Under the pieces are notes generated by a model that did no database searches, had not been told where the DNA came from, and saw only the letters and a program-made list of their open reading frames with translations. This document shows, in pieces, positions 1 through 8,901 of a stretch of 64,000 nucleotides of DNA. Numbering within the stretch: position 1 is the stretch's first letter; the number at the start of each line of letters is the position of its first letter. Origin of the DNA: Neptuniibacter sp. CAU 1671 (GTDB lineage Bacteria > Pseudomonadota > Gammaproteobacteria > Pseudomonadales > Balneatricaceae); NCBI RefSeq assembly GCF_029222905.1, contig NZ_JARHUE010000009.1:1-64000 (forward strand), read 5' to 3'. The position numbers were made by a program, and so were the translations under genes.

Positions 1-102
1 TTCAACCTCAGTAAAACGAACAAAAAACAAACAATTTCATTCAGTTACTAAGGCCTGACCTGTACTTCAAAAGCCTGCTTAGCAGTGCCCTCGTCAGGTC
101 AG

Positions 103-138
103 GGAGGCGCATTCTACACCCCATACTTTTTAGGTCAA
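103..138 (-). promoter_or_regulatory. Putative rRNA/tRNA-type stringent promoter reading out of the window
   Basis: On the minus strand a -35 TTGACC (133-138) and a -10 TAGAAT (111-116) are separated by 16 bp. The -10 is followed directly by the GC-rich discriminator GCGCCTCC. This arrangement (short spacer, GC discriminator, A/T-rich upstream DNA around 140-185) is typical of gammaproteobacterial rRNA P1 promoters under ppGpp/DksA control. The transcript would leave the window at position 1, so the RNA gene itself is not seen. A 9-bp inverted repeat, CCTGACCTG (about 53-61) against CAGGTCAGG (about 95-103), lies at the start of the leader. Confidence 0.55.
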
Positions 139-188
139 CAGGGGAAAGGAAATAAAACTGAAATTATTCAGGTAGTGAACAAAACGAC

Positions 189-974
189 TTAATCGTCAGC
201 AAGCGTTGCTTCAGAATCGTCCGTTTCATCTTTCGGTTTAACAAGCACAACTCCCAGCAAAATTCCCAGCTCATATAACAGCCACATGGGCAACGCAAGC
301 AAGGTCTGAGAAATCACATCCGGTGGAGTCAGCAACATACCCAATACAAAACAACCCACAATCACGTAAGCGCGCTTCTGCCGCAAGCCGGCAACAGATG
401 CTGCACCGGTCCAGATAAGCAAGAGCGTGGCGATCGGTATTTCAAACACAATCCCGAACGCAAAAAACAGCTTAAGCACGAAATTAAGGTAGCTGCTGAT
501 ATCGGTCATCACCGCGACATTTTCCGGTCCAACACTGGTAAAAAAACCAAAGATCAGCGGGAAAACCACAAGGTAGGCAAATGCGACACCGGCATAAAAC
601 AGAAAGATACTGGATACCAGCAGCGGGACAGCCATTCTTTTTTCATGCTGATAGAGGCCCGGCGCGATGAAACCCCAGATCTGATGCAGAATAAAAGGCA
701 CTGCCAACAATACCGCCAGAACCAGTGTTAATTTGAAGGGCGCAAAAAACGGCGACGTAACGTCCGTCGCGATCATGCTGGTGCCTGGAGGCAGCAGCGC
801 AGTTAAAGGTGCAGAGAGGTAACTGTAAAGATCATTGGCGAAATAAAAGAGACCCAGAAAAACGAGCAGAACTATCAGCAACATTCGGATAAGGCGCTGA
901 CGTAGCTCGACCAGATGACTGACCAGTGGCAGTTCCTGATCCTGTTCCGGATTTTCCTGATCGGTTTGACTCAT
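189..974 (-). CDS. tatC: Sec-independent protein translocase TatC
   Basis: TatC is the multispanning inner-membrane receptor for twin-arginine signal peptides; with TatB it forms the substrate-binding complex that exports folded proteins. The 261-residue protein has the family N-terminal motif [11 protein letters not shown] (about residues 20-30) and six predicted membrane segments, which is normal length. Its ATG overlaps the tatB stop as ATGA, implying translational coupling in a tatA-tatB-tatC operon. The C-terminal tail is acidic. A likely substrate in the window is the twin-arginine TRAP binding protein at 42404-43483. Confidence 0.97.
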   Translation of the reverse strand: MSQTDQENPEQDQELPLVSHLVELRQRLIRMLLIVLLVFLGLFYFANDLYSYLSAPLTALLPPGTSMIATDVTSPFFAPFKLTLVLAVLLAVPFILHQIWGFIAPGLYQHEKRMAVPLLVSSIFLFYAGVAFAYLVVFPLIFGFFTSVGPENVAVMTDISSYLNFVLKLFFAFGIVFEIPIATLLLIWTGAASVAGLRQKRAYVIVGCFVLGMLLTPPDVISQTLLALPMWLLYELGILLGVVLVKPKDETDDSEATLADD

Positions 975-1315
975 ACATCCTGGCCTTTCTTCTCGGATTC
1001 GCTTTTGCTACTGCTGTCCTCGTCAGTTACCGATTCAAAGGCCGAGCTGCGATCCTGCTCTGTTGTATTCCGGTATGGCTGGCGCATTTCATTCAATTCA
1101 CGCTCCAGCTCATCCTTTTCGATGGCCGCCTGACGACGCAGTTCATCAAGCCGAAGCTCTTCGCTGATCTCGGACTGGATACTCGCCACAGACCGACGAA
1201 TCTTACCCACCCAAAGACCCACCGTCCGCACAGCCGTCGGCAGCTTTTCAGGGCCCAATACAATCAGTGCCACAACTGCGACAATCAGTAGCTCAGAGAA
1301 ACCGATATCAAACAT
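971..1315 (-). CDS. tatB: Sec-independent protein translocase TatB
   Basis: TatB is the single-span partner of TatC in the twin-arginine substrate receptor. The 114-residue protein begins [21 protein letters not shown], with the conserved early glutamate in a short membrane helix (about residues 5-21). This is followed by the GPEKLP hinge, an amphipathic helix and a polar charged tail. It lies between tatA and tatC and overlaps the tatC start by 4 bp. The FDIGFSE start and position separate it from TatA. Confidence 0.95.
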   Translation of the reverse strand: MFDIGFSELLIVAVVALIVLGPEKLPTAVRTVGLWVGKIRRSVASIQSEISEELRLDELRRQAAIEKDELERELNEMRQPYRNTTEQDRSSAFESVTDEDSSSKSESEKKGQDV

Positions 1316-1326
1316 ACAGGTAGATG

Positions 1327-1593
1327 TTATTTATCCGTCGGCTTTTCTTCTGGCTGACTGGCTTTATCCGCCGCTTTAAAATCAGCATCTTTCTGATCAA
1401 GGGTTTTAGCCGCTACAGAGTCGGCGCCCTCATCTTCCTCTTTTTTCTCTTCTTCGTTCATGGCCTTTTTGAAGCCTTTAAGCGCTCCACCAAGGTCACT
1501 GCCGATGTTTTTGAACTTTTTGGTGCCAAAAATCAGGATGATGATTACCAAAACGATCAGTAATTGCCAAATGCTGATACCGCCCAGTCCCAT
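1327..1593 (-). CDS. tatA: Sec-independent protein translocase TatA
   Basis: TatA oligomerises to form the twin-arginine transport channel. The 88-residue protein begins [20 protein letters not shown], then the [14 protein letters not shown] hinge and amphipathic helix of the TatA/E family, and an acidic-basic C-terminal tail. A strong ribosome site (AGGAG) precedes the ATG. It is the first tat gene of the operon, 11 bp upstream of tatB. Confidence 0.96.
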   Translation of the reverse strand: MGLGGISIWQLLIVLVIIILIFGTKKFKNIGSDLGGALKGFKKAMNEEEKKEEDEGADSVAAKTLDQKDADFKAADKASQPEEKPTDK

Positions 1594-1608
1594 TCAATTT
1601 CTCCTCTG

Positions 1609-1944
1609 TCACATGGCCGGCAACTTGCCGCCGCCCAATATATGAAAATGCATATGATAGACCTCCTGTCGCCCACCTGACCCTGTATTGGTGATGGTGC
1701 GGAAGCCTGACTGCAACCCAGCCTGAGCTGCTACCTTAGGAATACTTAGCATGATGTGTGCCATTAGATCAGCATCATCGTCCGTCAGTTCATATAAATT
1801 GGCAATATGCCGTTTGGGAATCACCAATATATGAACAGGTGCTTTGGGCGCATGATCTTTGAATGCCAGCAGTTGATCATCTTCATAAACAACCGTTGCA
1901 TTCACCTCTCCGGCCGCAATCCGACAGAAGATGCAGCCCGACAT
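1609..1944 (-). CDS. hinT: HIT-family purine nucleoside phosphoramidase (HinT-like)
   Basis: This is a histidine-triad hydrolase of the HinT/PKCI branch, which cleaves AMP-lysine-type phosphoramidates. The triad HMHFHILGG lies near the C-terminus, the N-terminus carries CIFCRIAAGE (a possible zinc pair), and the length (111 aa) is typical. An ATG at 1944 and a GTG at 1947 are both usable; the ATG sits about 8 nt after an AAAGG site. The gene begins directly after the hisE stop and precedes tatA, so it is probably co-transcribed from ubiB or hisE. The exact physiological substrate is not evident. Confidence 0.9.
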   Translation of the reverse strand: MSGCIFCRIAAGEVNATVVYEDDQLLAFKDHAPKAPVHILVIPKRHIANLYELTDDDADLMAHIMLSIPKVAAQAGLQSGFRTITNTGSGGRQEVYHMHFHILGGGKLPAM

Positions 1945-1947
1945 CAC

Positions 1948-2280
1948 TTAACCTTTACTACGCGAAGCTTTTTCTTCCAGACCAGACAGATCAAAGCGAC
2001 GCGCCAGCTCGTCCAAAACTGCCTGCGGAGTTTCGCCAAGATGAGACAGCGCTACCAGCGTGTGAAACCACAGATCGGCAGTCTCGTATATCACATCATG
2101 GTTGTCGCCACTGTTCTGCGCATCTTTTGCGGCCAGAATGGTTTCAGTGGCTTCTTCACCCACTTTCTCCAGGATCTTGTTTAACCCCTTGGCATGCAGG
2201 CTAGCCACGTACGAACTGTCAGGTGCGGCATTTTTACGTTCTTCAAGCACCTCGCCCAAACGGGTTAACACATCACTCAT
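1948..2280 (-). CDS. hisE: Phosphoribosyl-ATP pyrophosphatase HisE
   Basis: HisE hydrolyses phosphoribosyl-ATP to phosphoribosyl-AMP, the second step of histidine synthesis. The 110-residue protein shows the MazG-like metal-binding helices, with [13 protein letters not shown] followed by [14 protein letters not shown] free-standing hisE beside ubiB and tatA is the Pseudomonas arrangement, but hisI, which sits beside hisE there, is not in this window. An in-frame TTG lies three codons upstream (2289); the ATG at 2280 gives the usual N-terminus. Confidence 0.93.
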   Translation of the reverse strand: MSDVLTRLGEVLEERKNAAPDSSYVASLHAKGLNKILEKVGEEATETILAAKDAQNSGDNHDVIYETADLWFHTLVALSHLGETPQAVLDELARRFDLSGLEEKASRSKG

Positions 2281-2348
2281 GACGAACAATCACTTATCTG
2301 AAAATTAAAGTTGAAGCATAACGGATGGCCAGTGGCAGCGCTATCCCA

Positions 2349-3989
2349 TCAGGATTTTGGCCGCCGGAGCAACAACACTGCACCAAAGGCGGCCACCACC
2401 CAACTGACCAAGGGTAGCTCAGCAACCCAGTCCAGCAAGGCTGGCTCCGCCAATAGGGCTGCTGCAGCCAGCAAACCGACCCCTAACAGCGTTCGATTGC
2501 GCTGTTGTCTGGCGATTTCATGGTACGCCGCCTGATAAGCGCGCTGATCGCGCAACCGGTTGTCATCAAGCCGCCGCACCTGGGTCAGGGCATCGAAAAT
2601 CAACTGCGGCATATGTGGCATTTTTTCCAGCCAGTCCGGCGCCTGTTGTTTAATGGCACGATAAACCCCTTTAGGGCCCATGCGCTGTTTCATCCAGTCT
2701 TCGAGGAAAGGTTTAGCTGTTTTCCACAGATCAAGATCCGGATAGAGCTGACGACCCAAACCCTCAATGTTTAACAGGGTCTTCTGCAGCAATACCAGTT
2801 GCGGCTGCACTTCCATATTAAAACGACGCGCCGTCTGAAACAGACCTAACAATACATGCCCAAAAGAGATCTCTTTTAGTGGTTTTTCAAAGATGGGTTC
2901 ACAGACACTGCGAATCGCTGTCTCAAACGCATCAATGTTGGTATTGGCTGGCACCCAGCCAGAATCCACATGCAGTTGCGCAACCTGACGATAATCACGT
3001 TTGAAGAAGGCAAGAAAGTTACGCGCCAGATAGCTTTGATCCTCCGGCGACAGGGAGCCGACAATACCAAAATCAACCGCTATGTATTGCGGCGCAGAGG
3101 GATTGTCACGGGAGACAAAAATATTGCCCGGATGCATGTCTGCATGGAAGAAGCTGTCCCTGAACACCTGGGTAAAGAAGATCTCGACGCCCCGCTCGGC
3201 CAATAACTGCATATTGGTATTTTGCGCCTGAAGCTGTTCGATATCAGCGACCGGGATACCATGAATTCGTTCCATCACCAAAACATTGGTGCGGGTGTAA
3301 TCCCAGAAAATTTCCGGGATATAGAGGATCTCGCTACCGGCAAAATTACGGCCTAACTGAGAGCCGTTAGCTGCTTCTTTGCGCAGATCCAGTTCATCAA
3401 AAATAGTCTGTTCGTACTCAGCCACAACCTCTACCGGCCGGAGGCGTCTTCCCTCTTTCCAGACGGTCTGCACCAGCCCGGCAAGGCTGTAGAGCAGCGC
3501 AACATCTTTACGAATCGTATGTTCAATACCGGGACGCACCACCTTAACAACGACATCACGGCCGTTCAGCAGGGTAGCCCGGTGAACCTGAGCCACCGAT
3601 GCAGAGGCCATCGGTGTCACTTCAAAGCTGGAAAACAGTTCCGCTACGGGCTTTTGCAGGGCTTTTTCAATCAGGCCCTGGGCTTGCTGACCCGGGAATG
3701 GCGGCACATTGTCCTGTAACTTTTTGAGCTCATCCGCAATATCCTGCGGCAACAGGTCACGCCGGGTAGATAACATCTGGCCAAACTTGATAAACACAGG
3801 ACCCAGTGCTTCAAGCGCCAGACGTAAACGTTCAGCTTGTGGCTTTCGGGCGGGAATAATCAGGCGCCAGGGCAACAGCCAGAAGAACAAACGGGCATAC
3901 CAGGGCAACGCCAATTCTCTGAACAGCGTATCGAGGCGATAAAAAGCAAAAACCTGAGCGATTCTCAGTGTGCGTGAAATTCGTCTCAC
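2349..3989 (-). CDS. ubiB: Ubiquinone biosynthesis protein UbiB (ADCK-type atypical kinase)
   Basis: UbiB is a membrane-anchored atypical kinase/ATPase needed for coenzyme Q synthesis, thought to mobilise prenylated intermediates. In its 546 residues I see the KxGQ motif ([16 protein letters not shown]), the alanine-rich nucleotide loop [11 protein letters not shown], the catalytic-loop equivalent HADMHPGNI and the metal motif AVDFGIVG. Two C-terminal membrane helices occupy about residues 495-540. Length is normal for the family. It lies upstream of hisE on the same strand. ubiC and ubiA for the same pathway are elsewhere in the window (33378-34844). Confidence 0.95.
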   Translation of the reverse strand: MRRISRTLRIAQVFAFYRLDTLFRELALPWYARLFFWLLPWRLIIPARKPQAERLRLALEALGPVFIKFGQMLSTRRDLLPQDIADELKKLQDNVPPFPGQQAQGLIEKALQKPVAELFSSFEVTPMASASVAQVHRATLLNGRDVVVKVVRPGIEHTIRKDVALLYSLAGLVQTVWKEGRRLRPVEVVAEYEQTIFDELDLRKEAANGSQLGRNFAGSEILYIPEIFWDYTRTNVLVMERIHGIPVADIEQLQAQNTNMQLLAERGVEIFFTQVFRDSFFHADMHPGNIFVSRDNPSAPQYIAVDFGIVGSLSPEDQSYLARNFLAFFKRDYRQVAQLHVDSGWVPANTNIDAFETAIRSVCEPIFEKPLKEISFGHVLLGLFQTARRFNMEVQPQLVLLQKTLLNIEGLGRQLYPDLDLWKTAKPFLEDWMKQRMGPKGVYRAIKQQAPDWLEKMPHMPQLIFDALTQVRRLDDNRLRDQRAYQAAYHEIARQQRNRTLLGVGLLAAAALLAEPALLDWVAELPLVSWVVAAFGAVLLLRRPKS

Positions 3990-4027
3990 CGGGGAGAAAC
4001 CTTGTTTTGATTCGACAAGGGCGAGAT

Positions 4028-4043
4028 GCCCTTTAAAAAGGGC
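4028..4043. terminator. Possible hairpin between the GGDEF gene and ubiB
   Basis: A palindrome GCCCTTTAAAAAGGGC lies between the diguanylate cyclase stop (4047) and the ubiB start (3989). It could be a weak terminator or attenuator of minus-strand transcription. There is no good T-run, so the call is tentative. Confidence 0.3.
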
Positions 4044-4046
4044 CTA

Positions 4047-5600
4047 TTATTTCGAACGAATGCAGTTACGTCCATCGGCTTTTGCCTGATATAGCGCCTG
4101 GTCCGCTCGGGTAAATAAAGATTCCAGCGTATCTTCAGTGTTAATTTGCGCAACGCCAAATGACATGGTGATATTCACCGGCTTTCCGCTGAAGTTAAAC
4201 GGACTGGTTTCCAGCAAACTGCGCAGTTTCTCCATTGCCTGTAGCGACCCTTCACGCTCGGATGAAGGCAGAATCATCACAAACTCCTCCCCACCAATGC
4301 GTGCAGCAAAATCAGTGGTGCGCAGTTTGTTTTTGATCAACTTGCCCACCAGCTTCAATACCTTGTCACCTGCCAGGTGGCCGTAGTTATCATTAATACG
4401 TTTAAAATGATCGATATCGGCGACAACAATCGAAAACGGTACGTTATACCGCAGCCAGCGCTGGAATTCCTGCTCCAGATGATCTTCATAGGCGGCGCGG
4501 TTCGGCAGTCCCGTCAGCGAATCGGTATGGGCACGGGTGCGCTCGGCTTCCATATGTTTTTTGGCATTGCCCGCTTCTGTTTCGAGCTGCTCAATTTTAC
4601 GGACCAGGGCCTCGTTTACACTTTCCATTTCTTCAAGGCGTTTACGCTCACGCAGACTAAACGCCTGCATGGTCGCCTCAAGACCCGACAACTGGCGTGA
4701 TACGGACGCTTTCAATACGTTCAGATCATGGCAATCCCTGACCACAGCTGACATCTCTGCCACATTCAGCTGCACATCGGACTGCAGCTGAGACTGGCTG
4801 TCAGAACCCGCGGCCTGAATTTTCCGATAAGACATGACACTGACATGCACTTCGGCCAAACGCTCACTGATTTCGACCAGATACCGCTCAAATTCATCAC
4901 CCGGCCCCTGAGGCAGTTGCAACAGGAGCTGTGCCAACTGGCTGACCCAGTTGGGCAATTCAGGTAACGACAGTCCCTTATCAAGATGTTTAAGTAGTTG
5001 ATCTGCTTTGAGTTTTAATGCATCAGAGATGGTGATTCGGGTTAACAGCTGGCGGAACTCATCACGCACCTGGCTCAAAAGGCTCGAAACATCTTCCAGT
5101 GGCTGGGTGGGTGATTCAGGGGGTACAACATGATCGACAGACAGCGGACGAGAAAGCTGCAACACATACTCCACCAGCTCTTCAAGCAGCGGGCCAAGTT
5201 TTTGCAGACTGTCCTCAACACCTTTTAAGTGTGACTGTAATTGCGCAATTCGGTCTGGATTGCTGCCAGAATCAATTTCCAGCAATTTCAGCCATTTCTC
5301 CAGCGCCTGAGTGGCTTGCCGCACCGCACCGTTTCGATCCTGGCCATAACGTTGCAGCAATTGCTCTAGCGGGAAGGTGAGCGCAAACAGTTTATCTGAA
5401 TCAGTCCCACCGTTCTGCAGATGAGCTCGCAAAACCGCCATAGCGCCATCCAACTCAGCATCTTCACCGGCCAGAGCGATGCCCAGTTGCATGACCAACT
5501 GACGAAGAGCTTGTTCGGTTTTTAAGCCCTGTTGGTTAGTACGTTCTACTTCAAGGGCAAGTTCGCGGTATTTTTGTTTCCAGTCTTCTTGAGCGCTCAC
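4047..5600 (-). CDS. Diguanylate cyclase with long coiled-coil N-terminus (GGEEF)
   Basis: This protein is predicted to make cyclic di-GMP from two GTP. The C-terminal 170 residues are a complete GGDEF domain with DSLTGLPNRAAY, the active-site loop GGEEF and an upstream inhibitory I-site RTTD exactly five residues before it, so product inhibition is expected. The first ~330 residues are helical and glutamine-rich with no membrane segment or recognised sensor domain. The preferred start is a GTG at 5600 (AGGA site 7 nt upstream), giving 517 aa; an upstream in-frame ATG (5684) would add 28 unusual residues. Its place beside dsbA resembles the P. aeruginosa PA5487 (DgcH) locus. The input signal is unknown. 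Confidence 0.88.
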   Translation of the reverse strand: MSAQEDWKQKYRELALEVERTNQQGLKTEQALRQLVMQLGIALAGEDAELDGAMAVLRAHLQNGGTDSDKLFALTFPLEQLLQRYGQDRNGAVRQATQALEKWLKLLEIDSGSNPDRIAQLQSHLKGVEDSLQKLGPLLEELVEYVLQLSRPLSVDHVVPPESPTQPLEDVSSLLSQVRDEFRQLLTRITISDALKLKADQLLKHLDKGLSLPELPNWVSQLAQLLLQLPQGPGDEFERYLVEISERLAEVHVSVMSYRKIQAAGSDSQSQLQSDVQLNVAEMSAVVRDCHDLNVLKASVSRQLSGLEATMQAFSLRERKRLEEMESVNEALVRKIEQLETEAGNAKKHMEAERTRAHTDSLTGLPNRAAYEDHLEQEFQRWLRYNVPFSIVVADIDHFKRINDNYGHLAGDKVLKLVGKLIKNKLRTTDFAARIGGEEFVMILPSSEREGSLQAMEKLRSLLETSPFNFSGKPVNITMSFGVAQINTEDTLESLFTRADQALYQAKADGRNCIRSK

Positions 5601-5708
5601 TCGGCGGTCCTGAGAACGATTGATGTGAATAAGAGGTATGCTCTGACATCTTAGTCCAGTCAGGAATGAAGAGGTAGCATCCATGCTACCTAATATAGAC
5701 TTAAGTCA

Positions 5709-6332
5709 TTATTGTGGCTGACTTTCCTGTTGGACAAGGTAGTTCACCACATCCAGCATCTGTTTCTGACCACCCGCAGAGTCAACCGTCACACGGTACT
5801 TGCCATTCACTACCATCGAAGGCACGCCGGTGATGGCATATCCACGCACTTTGGATTCACCCTGTTTCAGCTTCATATTGACGGCAAAAGAGTTGAACAT
5901 CTTTTCAAACGCGGCTGTATCAACACCCAGATCGCCATACAGATCACTGATCGCTTGTTCATTATTCAGGCGCTTACGCTGGATATGAATAGCATCGAAG
6001 GTTGCCTGATGCGTTTTATCCAGTGTTTTCATTAATTCAGATGAGTAATAAGCACGGGCATAGGGTTCCCAGCTGCGGTTAAACACCACCGGAATGCGCA
6101 CGAAATTCACCGATTCCGGCTGATTTTTATGCCAATGCTCAAGCACCGGCTCGAAGTTATTACAGTGCGGACAGGTGTAACCAAACAGCTCAACCACTTC
6201 CACTTTTTCAGGATCCGCGGTGCGTACTGGTTGCGGCAACTTGAAATAGTGCACGCCCTCTTTGAAATCCGCCGCCTGGACGGCAAACGGGAGCAGCAGC
6301 GCCAGCAGGCAAAACCCAAGTTTTCTTATCAT
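5709..6332 (-). CDS. dsbA: Thiol:disulfide interchange protein DsbA
   Basis: DsbA is the periplasmic oxidase that introduces disulfide bonds into exported proteins; it is reoxidised by DsbB. The 207-residue precursor has a Sec signal peptide ending near AVQAADF and the thioredoxin-fold active site FGYTCPHCNNFEP. The cis-proline loop is visible as TGVPSMVVNG. Length and order beside cytochrome c4 match Pseudomonas. A cysteine-rich exported protein at 39077-39511 is a plausible client. Confidence 0.95.
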   Translation of the reverse strand: MIRKLGFCLLALLLPFAVQAADFKEGVHYFKLPQPVRTADPEKVEVVELFGYTCPHCNNFEPVLEHWHKNQPESVNFVRIPVVFNRSWEPYARAYYSSELMKTLDKTHQATFDAIHIQRKRLNNEQAISDLYGDLGVDTAAFEKMFNSFAVNMKLKQGESKVRGYAITGVPSMVVNGKYRVTVDSAGGQKQMLDVVNYLVQQESQPQ

Positions 6333-6403
6333 TTTCTAACTCCTTGAATTCACACTGCCTGCATGGACAGCGGGAGATAACATAAGTTCTGAAAAACACA
6401 GAC

Positions 6404-6427
6404 AAAAAAGGCAGCCTAAGCTGCCTT
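6404..6427 (-). terminator. Rho-independent terminator after cytochrome c4
   Basis: The stem AAGGCAGC/GCTGCCTT with a CTAA loop is followed, on the minus strand, by a run of six T. It lies just past the cytochrome c4 stop and separates it from dsbA. Confidence 0.75.
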
Positions 6428-6445
6428 ATTTGAACCCGGGCTGAA

Positions 6446-7051
6446 TTACTTGCCCAGACCCTGAATGTAGCTGGCAACCGCCTTGATTTCCGCATCGCTC
6501 AGTTTGGCAGCGATATCACGCATCATGCCCTGAGGGTCATTGTTACGCTGACCTTCGCGGAACATTTTCAGCTGTTTTTCAACGTAGGCTGCATGCTGAC
6601 CGCCCACTGCAGGGAAGCCTGCCTGCGCGTTACCTGAGCCAGTTGGTGCGTGGCAAGCCGTACAAGCTGCAACACCTTTATCGGCGATGCCGGCACGGTA
6701 GATTTTTTCACCTTTTTCCACCAGATCTTTTGCGGCGTGGCCTACAGTGCCTGCCTTGCTGGAGAAATACGCAGCGATATCAGCCAGATCCTGATCGCTC
6801 AGGTTATCCAGCAGGCCGGTCATCTCAACGATCTGACGGTTACCCGCTTTAATGTCGTTCAGCTGTTTAACAATATAACGCTCATTCTGAGCAGCCAATT
6901 TTGGGAAGTTGGCAATAGCACTGTTGCCATCGGCACCATGACATGCCGCACACACTGCTGATTTTTCTTTACCTGCAGCTTTGTCACCCGCTGCGTGGGC
7001 AACACCTGAGATTCCAACAGCGACCAAAAGAGTGATCAGTAGTTTATTCAT
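6446..7051 (-). CDS. Periplasmic dihaem cytochrome c4
   Basis: This is a class I dihaem cytochrome c, an electron carrier between the bc1 complex and terminal oxidases. The start is the ATG at 7051, which gives a clear Sec signal peptide (MNKLLITLLVAVGISGVAHA) and a 201-residue precursor; a longer reading frame to 7201 lacks such sense. The two tandem haem domains carry CAACH and CTACH, each with a downstream methionine-containing loop. The two-domain layout and length are typical of cytochrome c4. It is divergent from engB, with a ~200-bp promoter region between. Confidence 0.94.
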   Translation of the reverse strand: MNKLLITLLVAVGISGVAHAAGDKAAGKEKSAVCAACHGADGNSAIANFPKLAAQNERYIVKQLNDIKAGNRQIVEMTGLLDNLSDQDLADIAAYFSSKAGTVGHAAKDLVEKGEKIYRAGIADKGVAACTACHAPTGSGNAQAGFPAVGGQHAAYVEKQLKMFREGQRNNDPQGMMRDIAAKLSDAEIKAVASYIQGLGK

Positions 7052-7253
7052 GACGCTTCCAGACTCTTTGCAAAAGTAGAATTTTGTAGTCAATCCGTGT
7101 GCCAGAGGGCATGGATTGTTCAAACTTAATGACCCGTGCACTAGAGCATTTGCCAGATCGCGGGTAAAATTGGCGGCAATTATAAACCAATATCCACACA
7201 AACTGGAACGATAATCTCTGTTCCTTTAGTCGTGGGCCACCAGTTGAGTACCC

Positions 7254-7901
7254 ATGTCTGATACCCCAATCCTCCATTACAACAGTGCCCGATTCGCTAC
7301 CAGTGCGGCCCGTTTAGACCAGTGTCCCCTCGATGCAGGCGCCGAAGTGGCCTTTGCCGGACGCTCAAATGCTGGCAAATCCAGTGCCATTAACACCCTG
7401 ACCAACAACAGCAAACTGGCTCGCACCTCCAAGACGCCAGGCCGTACCCAGTTGATCAACTTTTTTGACCTTAACCTTGAGGGCGTCAGACTGGTTGACC
7501 TGCCCGGCTACGGTTTTGCCAAAGTACCGCTGGAGATGAAACAGCACTGGCAGCGGCATCTGGATAACTACCTGCAGAAACGCCAATGCCTTAAAGGCGT
7601 GGTGCTGGTGATGGATGTGCGCCACCCCATGAAAGAGTTTGATCAGATGATGGTTGAGTGGTGCCGGGTATCAGGTATGCCGCTGCATGTGCTGATGACC
7701 AAAGCCGATAAGTTGAAAAAAGGTCCGGCGCAGAGCGCACTGCTGCAATTGAAAAAACAACTCAAGGCCATTCTGGCTGACAAGGTCTCCGTGCAGCTGT
7801 TTTCTGCCCTGAAAAAACAGGGCGTGGATACCCTGGAACAACGCCTCAACCTCTGGCTCCTGCCTTCTGAAGAAGCATCCGCCGCTGAAGAGCAGGCATA
7901 A
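7254..7901 (+). CDS. engB: Ribosome biogenesis GTP-binding protein EngB (YihA/YsxC)
   Basis: EngB is a TRAFAC-class GTPase acting in assembly of the large ribosomal subunit. Motifs present are G1 GRSNAGKS (about residue 36), the TPGRTQ switch I, G3 DLPGYG and G4 TKAD. At 215 residues it is of normal length. In Pseudomonas and enterobacteria this gene flanks polA with a small RNA gene between; here the intervening DNA has the DUF5610-like gene, a candidate sRNA and a peptidase-like gene. Confidence 0.96.
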   Translation: MSDTPILHYNSARFATSAARLDQCPLDAGAEVAFAGRSNAGKSSAINTLTNNSKLARTSKTPGRTQLINFFDLNLEGVRLVDLPGYGFAKVPLEMKQHWQRHLDNYLQKRQCLKGVVLVMDVRHPMKEFDQMMVEWCRVSGMPLHVLMTKADKLKKGPAQSALLQLKKQLKAILADKVSVQLFSALKKQGVDTLEQRLNLWLLPSEEASAAEEQA

Positions 7902-7904
7902 ATA

Positions 7905-7923
7905 AAGCCGCTAAGTGCGGCTT
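7905..7923. terminator. Short hairpin between convergent engB and the DUF5610-like gene
   Basis: The stem AAGCCGC/GCGGCTT with a 5-nt loop sits just after the engB stop, where engB and the minus-strand gene at 7940 converge. The T-tract is weak, so termination efficiency is uncertain. Confidence 0.5.
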
Positions 7924-7939
7924 CATCTTTGCTGGCAGG

Positions 7940-8599
7940 TTATGCCGTTGCATCAGGCTCTGAGTCAGTATTCTCGTCGACTGGAGCCTCTTCTACCGTA
8001 CCGCCCTGCGCCTCAATGAATGCCTTCAGACCTTCCTGAACCAGTTCATAGGTGCGGTCAATATTAGCCGCGATATCACCTTCCAGCACACCCAGTCCGG
8101 TGAGAATATCCCGGGCTTCAGCAAAGCCCTGCTCAATACCGTCACCAATGACAGACACAAATTGATCAATCAACGCAGCCCCTTCAAGGTCAGGATTGGC
8201 ATCTGCATAACGCTGCAATAAGGCGGTACTCAGGGAGACAATACGATCAGCGGTTGCCTCCGGGGAAACATCGAGGCCGGACTCGAAACTGGTTTCGATG
8301 GCCCGCTCACCAAATTCCGGTGCCAGAATTTCATTGATCTGTTCAATCACTGTTTTGAGCGTCAGCGCCTGAGGATCATTGCCTGCACTCAGGGTTACAT
8401 CACCAAAGGAGGCATTGATGATCGCTTGATCCTGCTGCAGTTCGGCCGAGGCTGGCGATGCCGACTCTGCCTTTCGCACGGCATTTTTTTCATGTGCGGC
8501 CTGAGAGACTGTCTGACCGAAAGGCTCGCCCTGCACTTTGTTGGGCTTTAACTCCTGGTTTACATAACCACCAAAATTACCCACTTTACCAACGCTCAT
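7940..8599 (-). CDS. DUF5610-like protein of unknown function
   Basis: A 219-residue soluble, acidic, alanine-rich protein with no signal peptide or membrane helix. Residues about 60-200 resemble the DUF5610 family as I remember it: a helical region with two recurring segments around TVIEQINEIL and ALIDQFVSVIGDGIEQGFAEAR. The N-terminal 50 residues and the acidic tail look disordered. It converges with engB and has its own ~100-bp promoter region before the sRNA terminator at 8711. The function is not known; the family name comes from pattern memory, not a search. Confidence 0.65.
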   Translation of the reverse strand: MSVGKVGNFGGYVNQELKPNKVQGEPFGQTVSQAAHEKNAVRKAESASPASAELQQDQAIINASFGDVTLSAGNDPQALTLKTVIEQINEILAPEFGERAIETSFESGLDVSPEATADRIVSLSTALLQRYADANPDLEGAALIDQFVSVIGDGIEQGFAEARDILTGLGVLEGDIAANIDRTYELVQEGLKAFIEAQGGTVEEAPVDENTDSEPDATA

Positions 8600-8704
8600 G
8601 TTTTGTCACCCGTTTTAGTTTTACTAAGGGTATTGTCGGCTAATAAACAGGAATAGTTTGATTAAATTTTATACAGTTTTTTGATAACGAGAGGCGTTTT
8701 AAGA

Positions 8705-8823
8705 ATAAAAAAAAGCCCTGAGAATCGGGGGGAAGGGGAACGACATGTTTCTCAGGGCTTTCAATGCATGCTTATTATCATAAGAGCCACAACCACTGTG
8801 AACGTAAGAACAGCTGCAACTCT
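8705..8823 (-). ncRNA. Candidate sRNA at the ErsA/Spot 42 locus
   Basis: A ~120-nt minus-strand transcript is predicted from about 8823 to 8705. It is preceded by a sigma-E/AlgU-like promoter (GAACTT, 17 bp, TCTCA) and ends in a strong terminator: a 13-bp stem AAAGCCCTGAGAA/TTCTCAGGGCTTT followed by eight T. The terminator loop is C-rich (TTCCCCTTCCCCCC in the RNA sense), unpaired and complementary to Shine-Dalgarno-type G-rich sequences. No reading frame explains this DNA. The locus, between engB and polA, is where E. coli carries Spot 42 and P. aeruginosa carries the AlgU-dependent ErsA. Primary sequence identity to either was not tested. Confidence 0.65.
8711..8762 (-). terminator. Strong rho-independent terminator (3' end of the candidate sRNA)
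   Basis: The long stem AAAGCCCTGAGAA against TTCTCAGGGCTTT encloses an unusual ~24-nt C-rich loop and is followed on the minus strand by TTTTTTTTATTCTT. It would end both the candidate sRNA and read-through from the lipoprotein gene at 8902. Confidence 0.85.
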
Positions 8824-8829
8824 CATGAC

Positions 8830-8857
8830 TGAGATTTAAAAAGACCCTTAGAAGTTC
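8830..8857 (-). promoter_or_regulatory. Sigma-E (AlgU/RpoE)-like promoter of the candidate sRNA
   Basis: Read on the minus strand: -35 element GGGAACTT (GAACTT at 8852-8857), a 17-bp spacer, then -10 TCTCA (8830-8834). The sigma-E consensus is GGAACTT, 15-17 bp, TCTGA/TCTAA-like. The inferred start is near 8823. Confidence 0.55.
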
Positions 8858-8901
8858 CCGGGTATAGCAATTAATCTTGTTCTACTTTAGTCGCAACTTA
8901 A

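Noticed and set aside
6446-7201. Long start (251 aa) for cytochrome c4
   Set aside because: The ATG at 7051 gives a clean signal peptide; the extra 50 residues look like translated promoter DNA.
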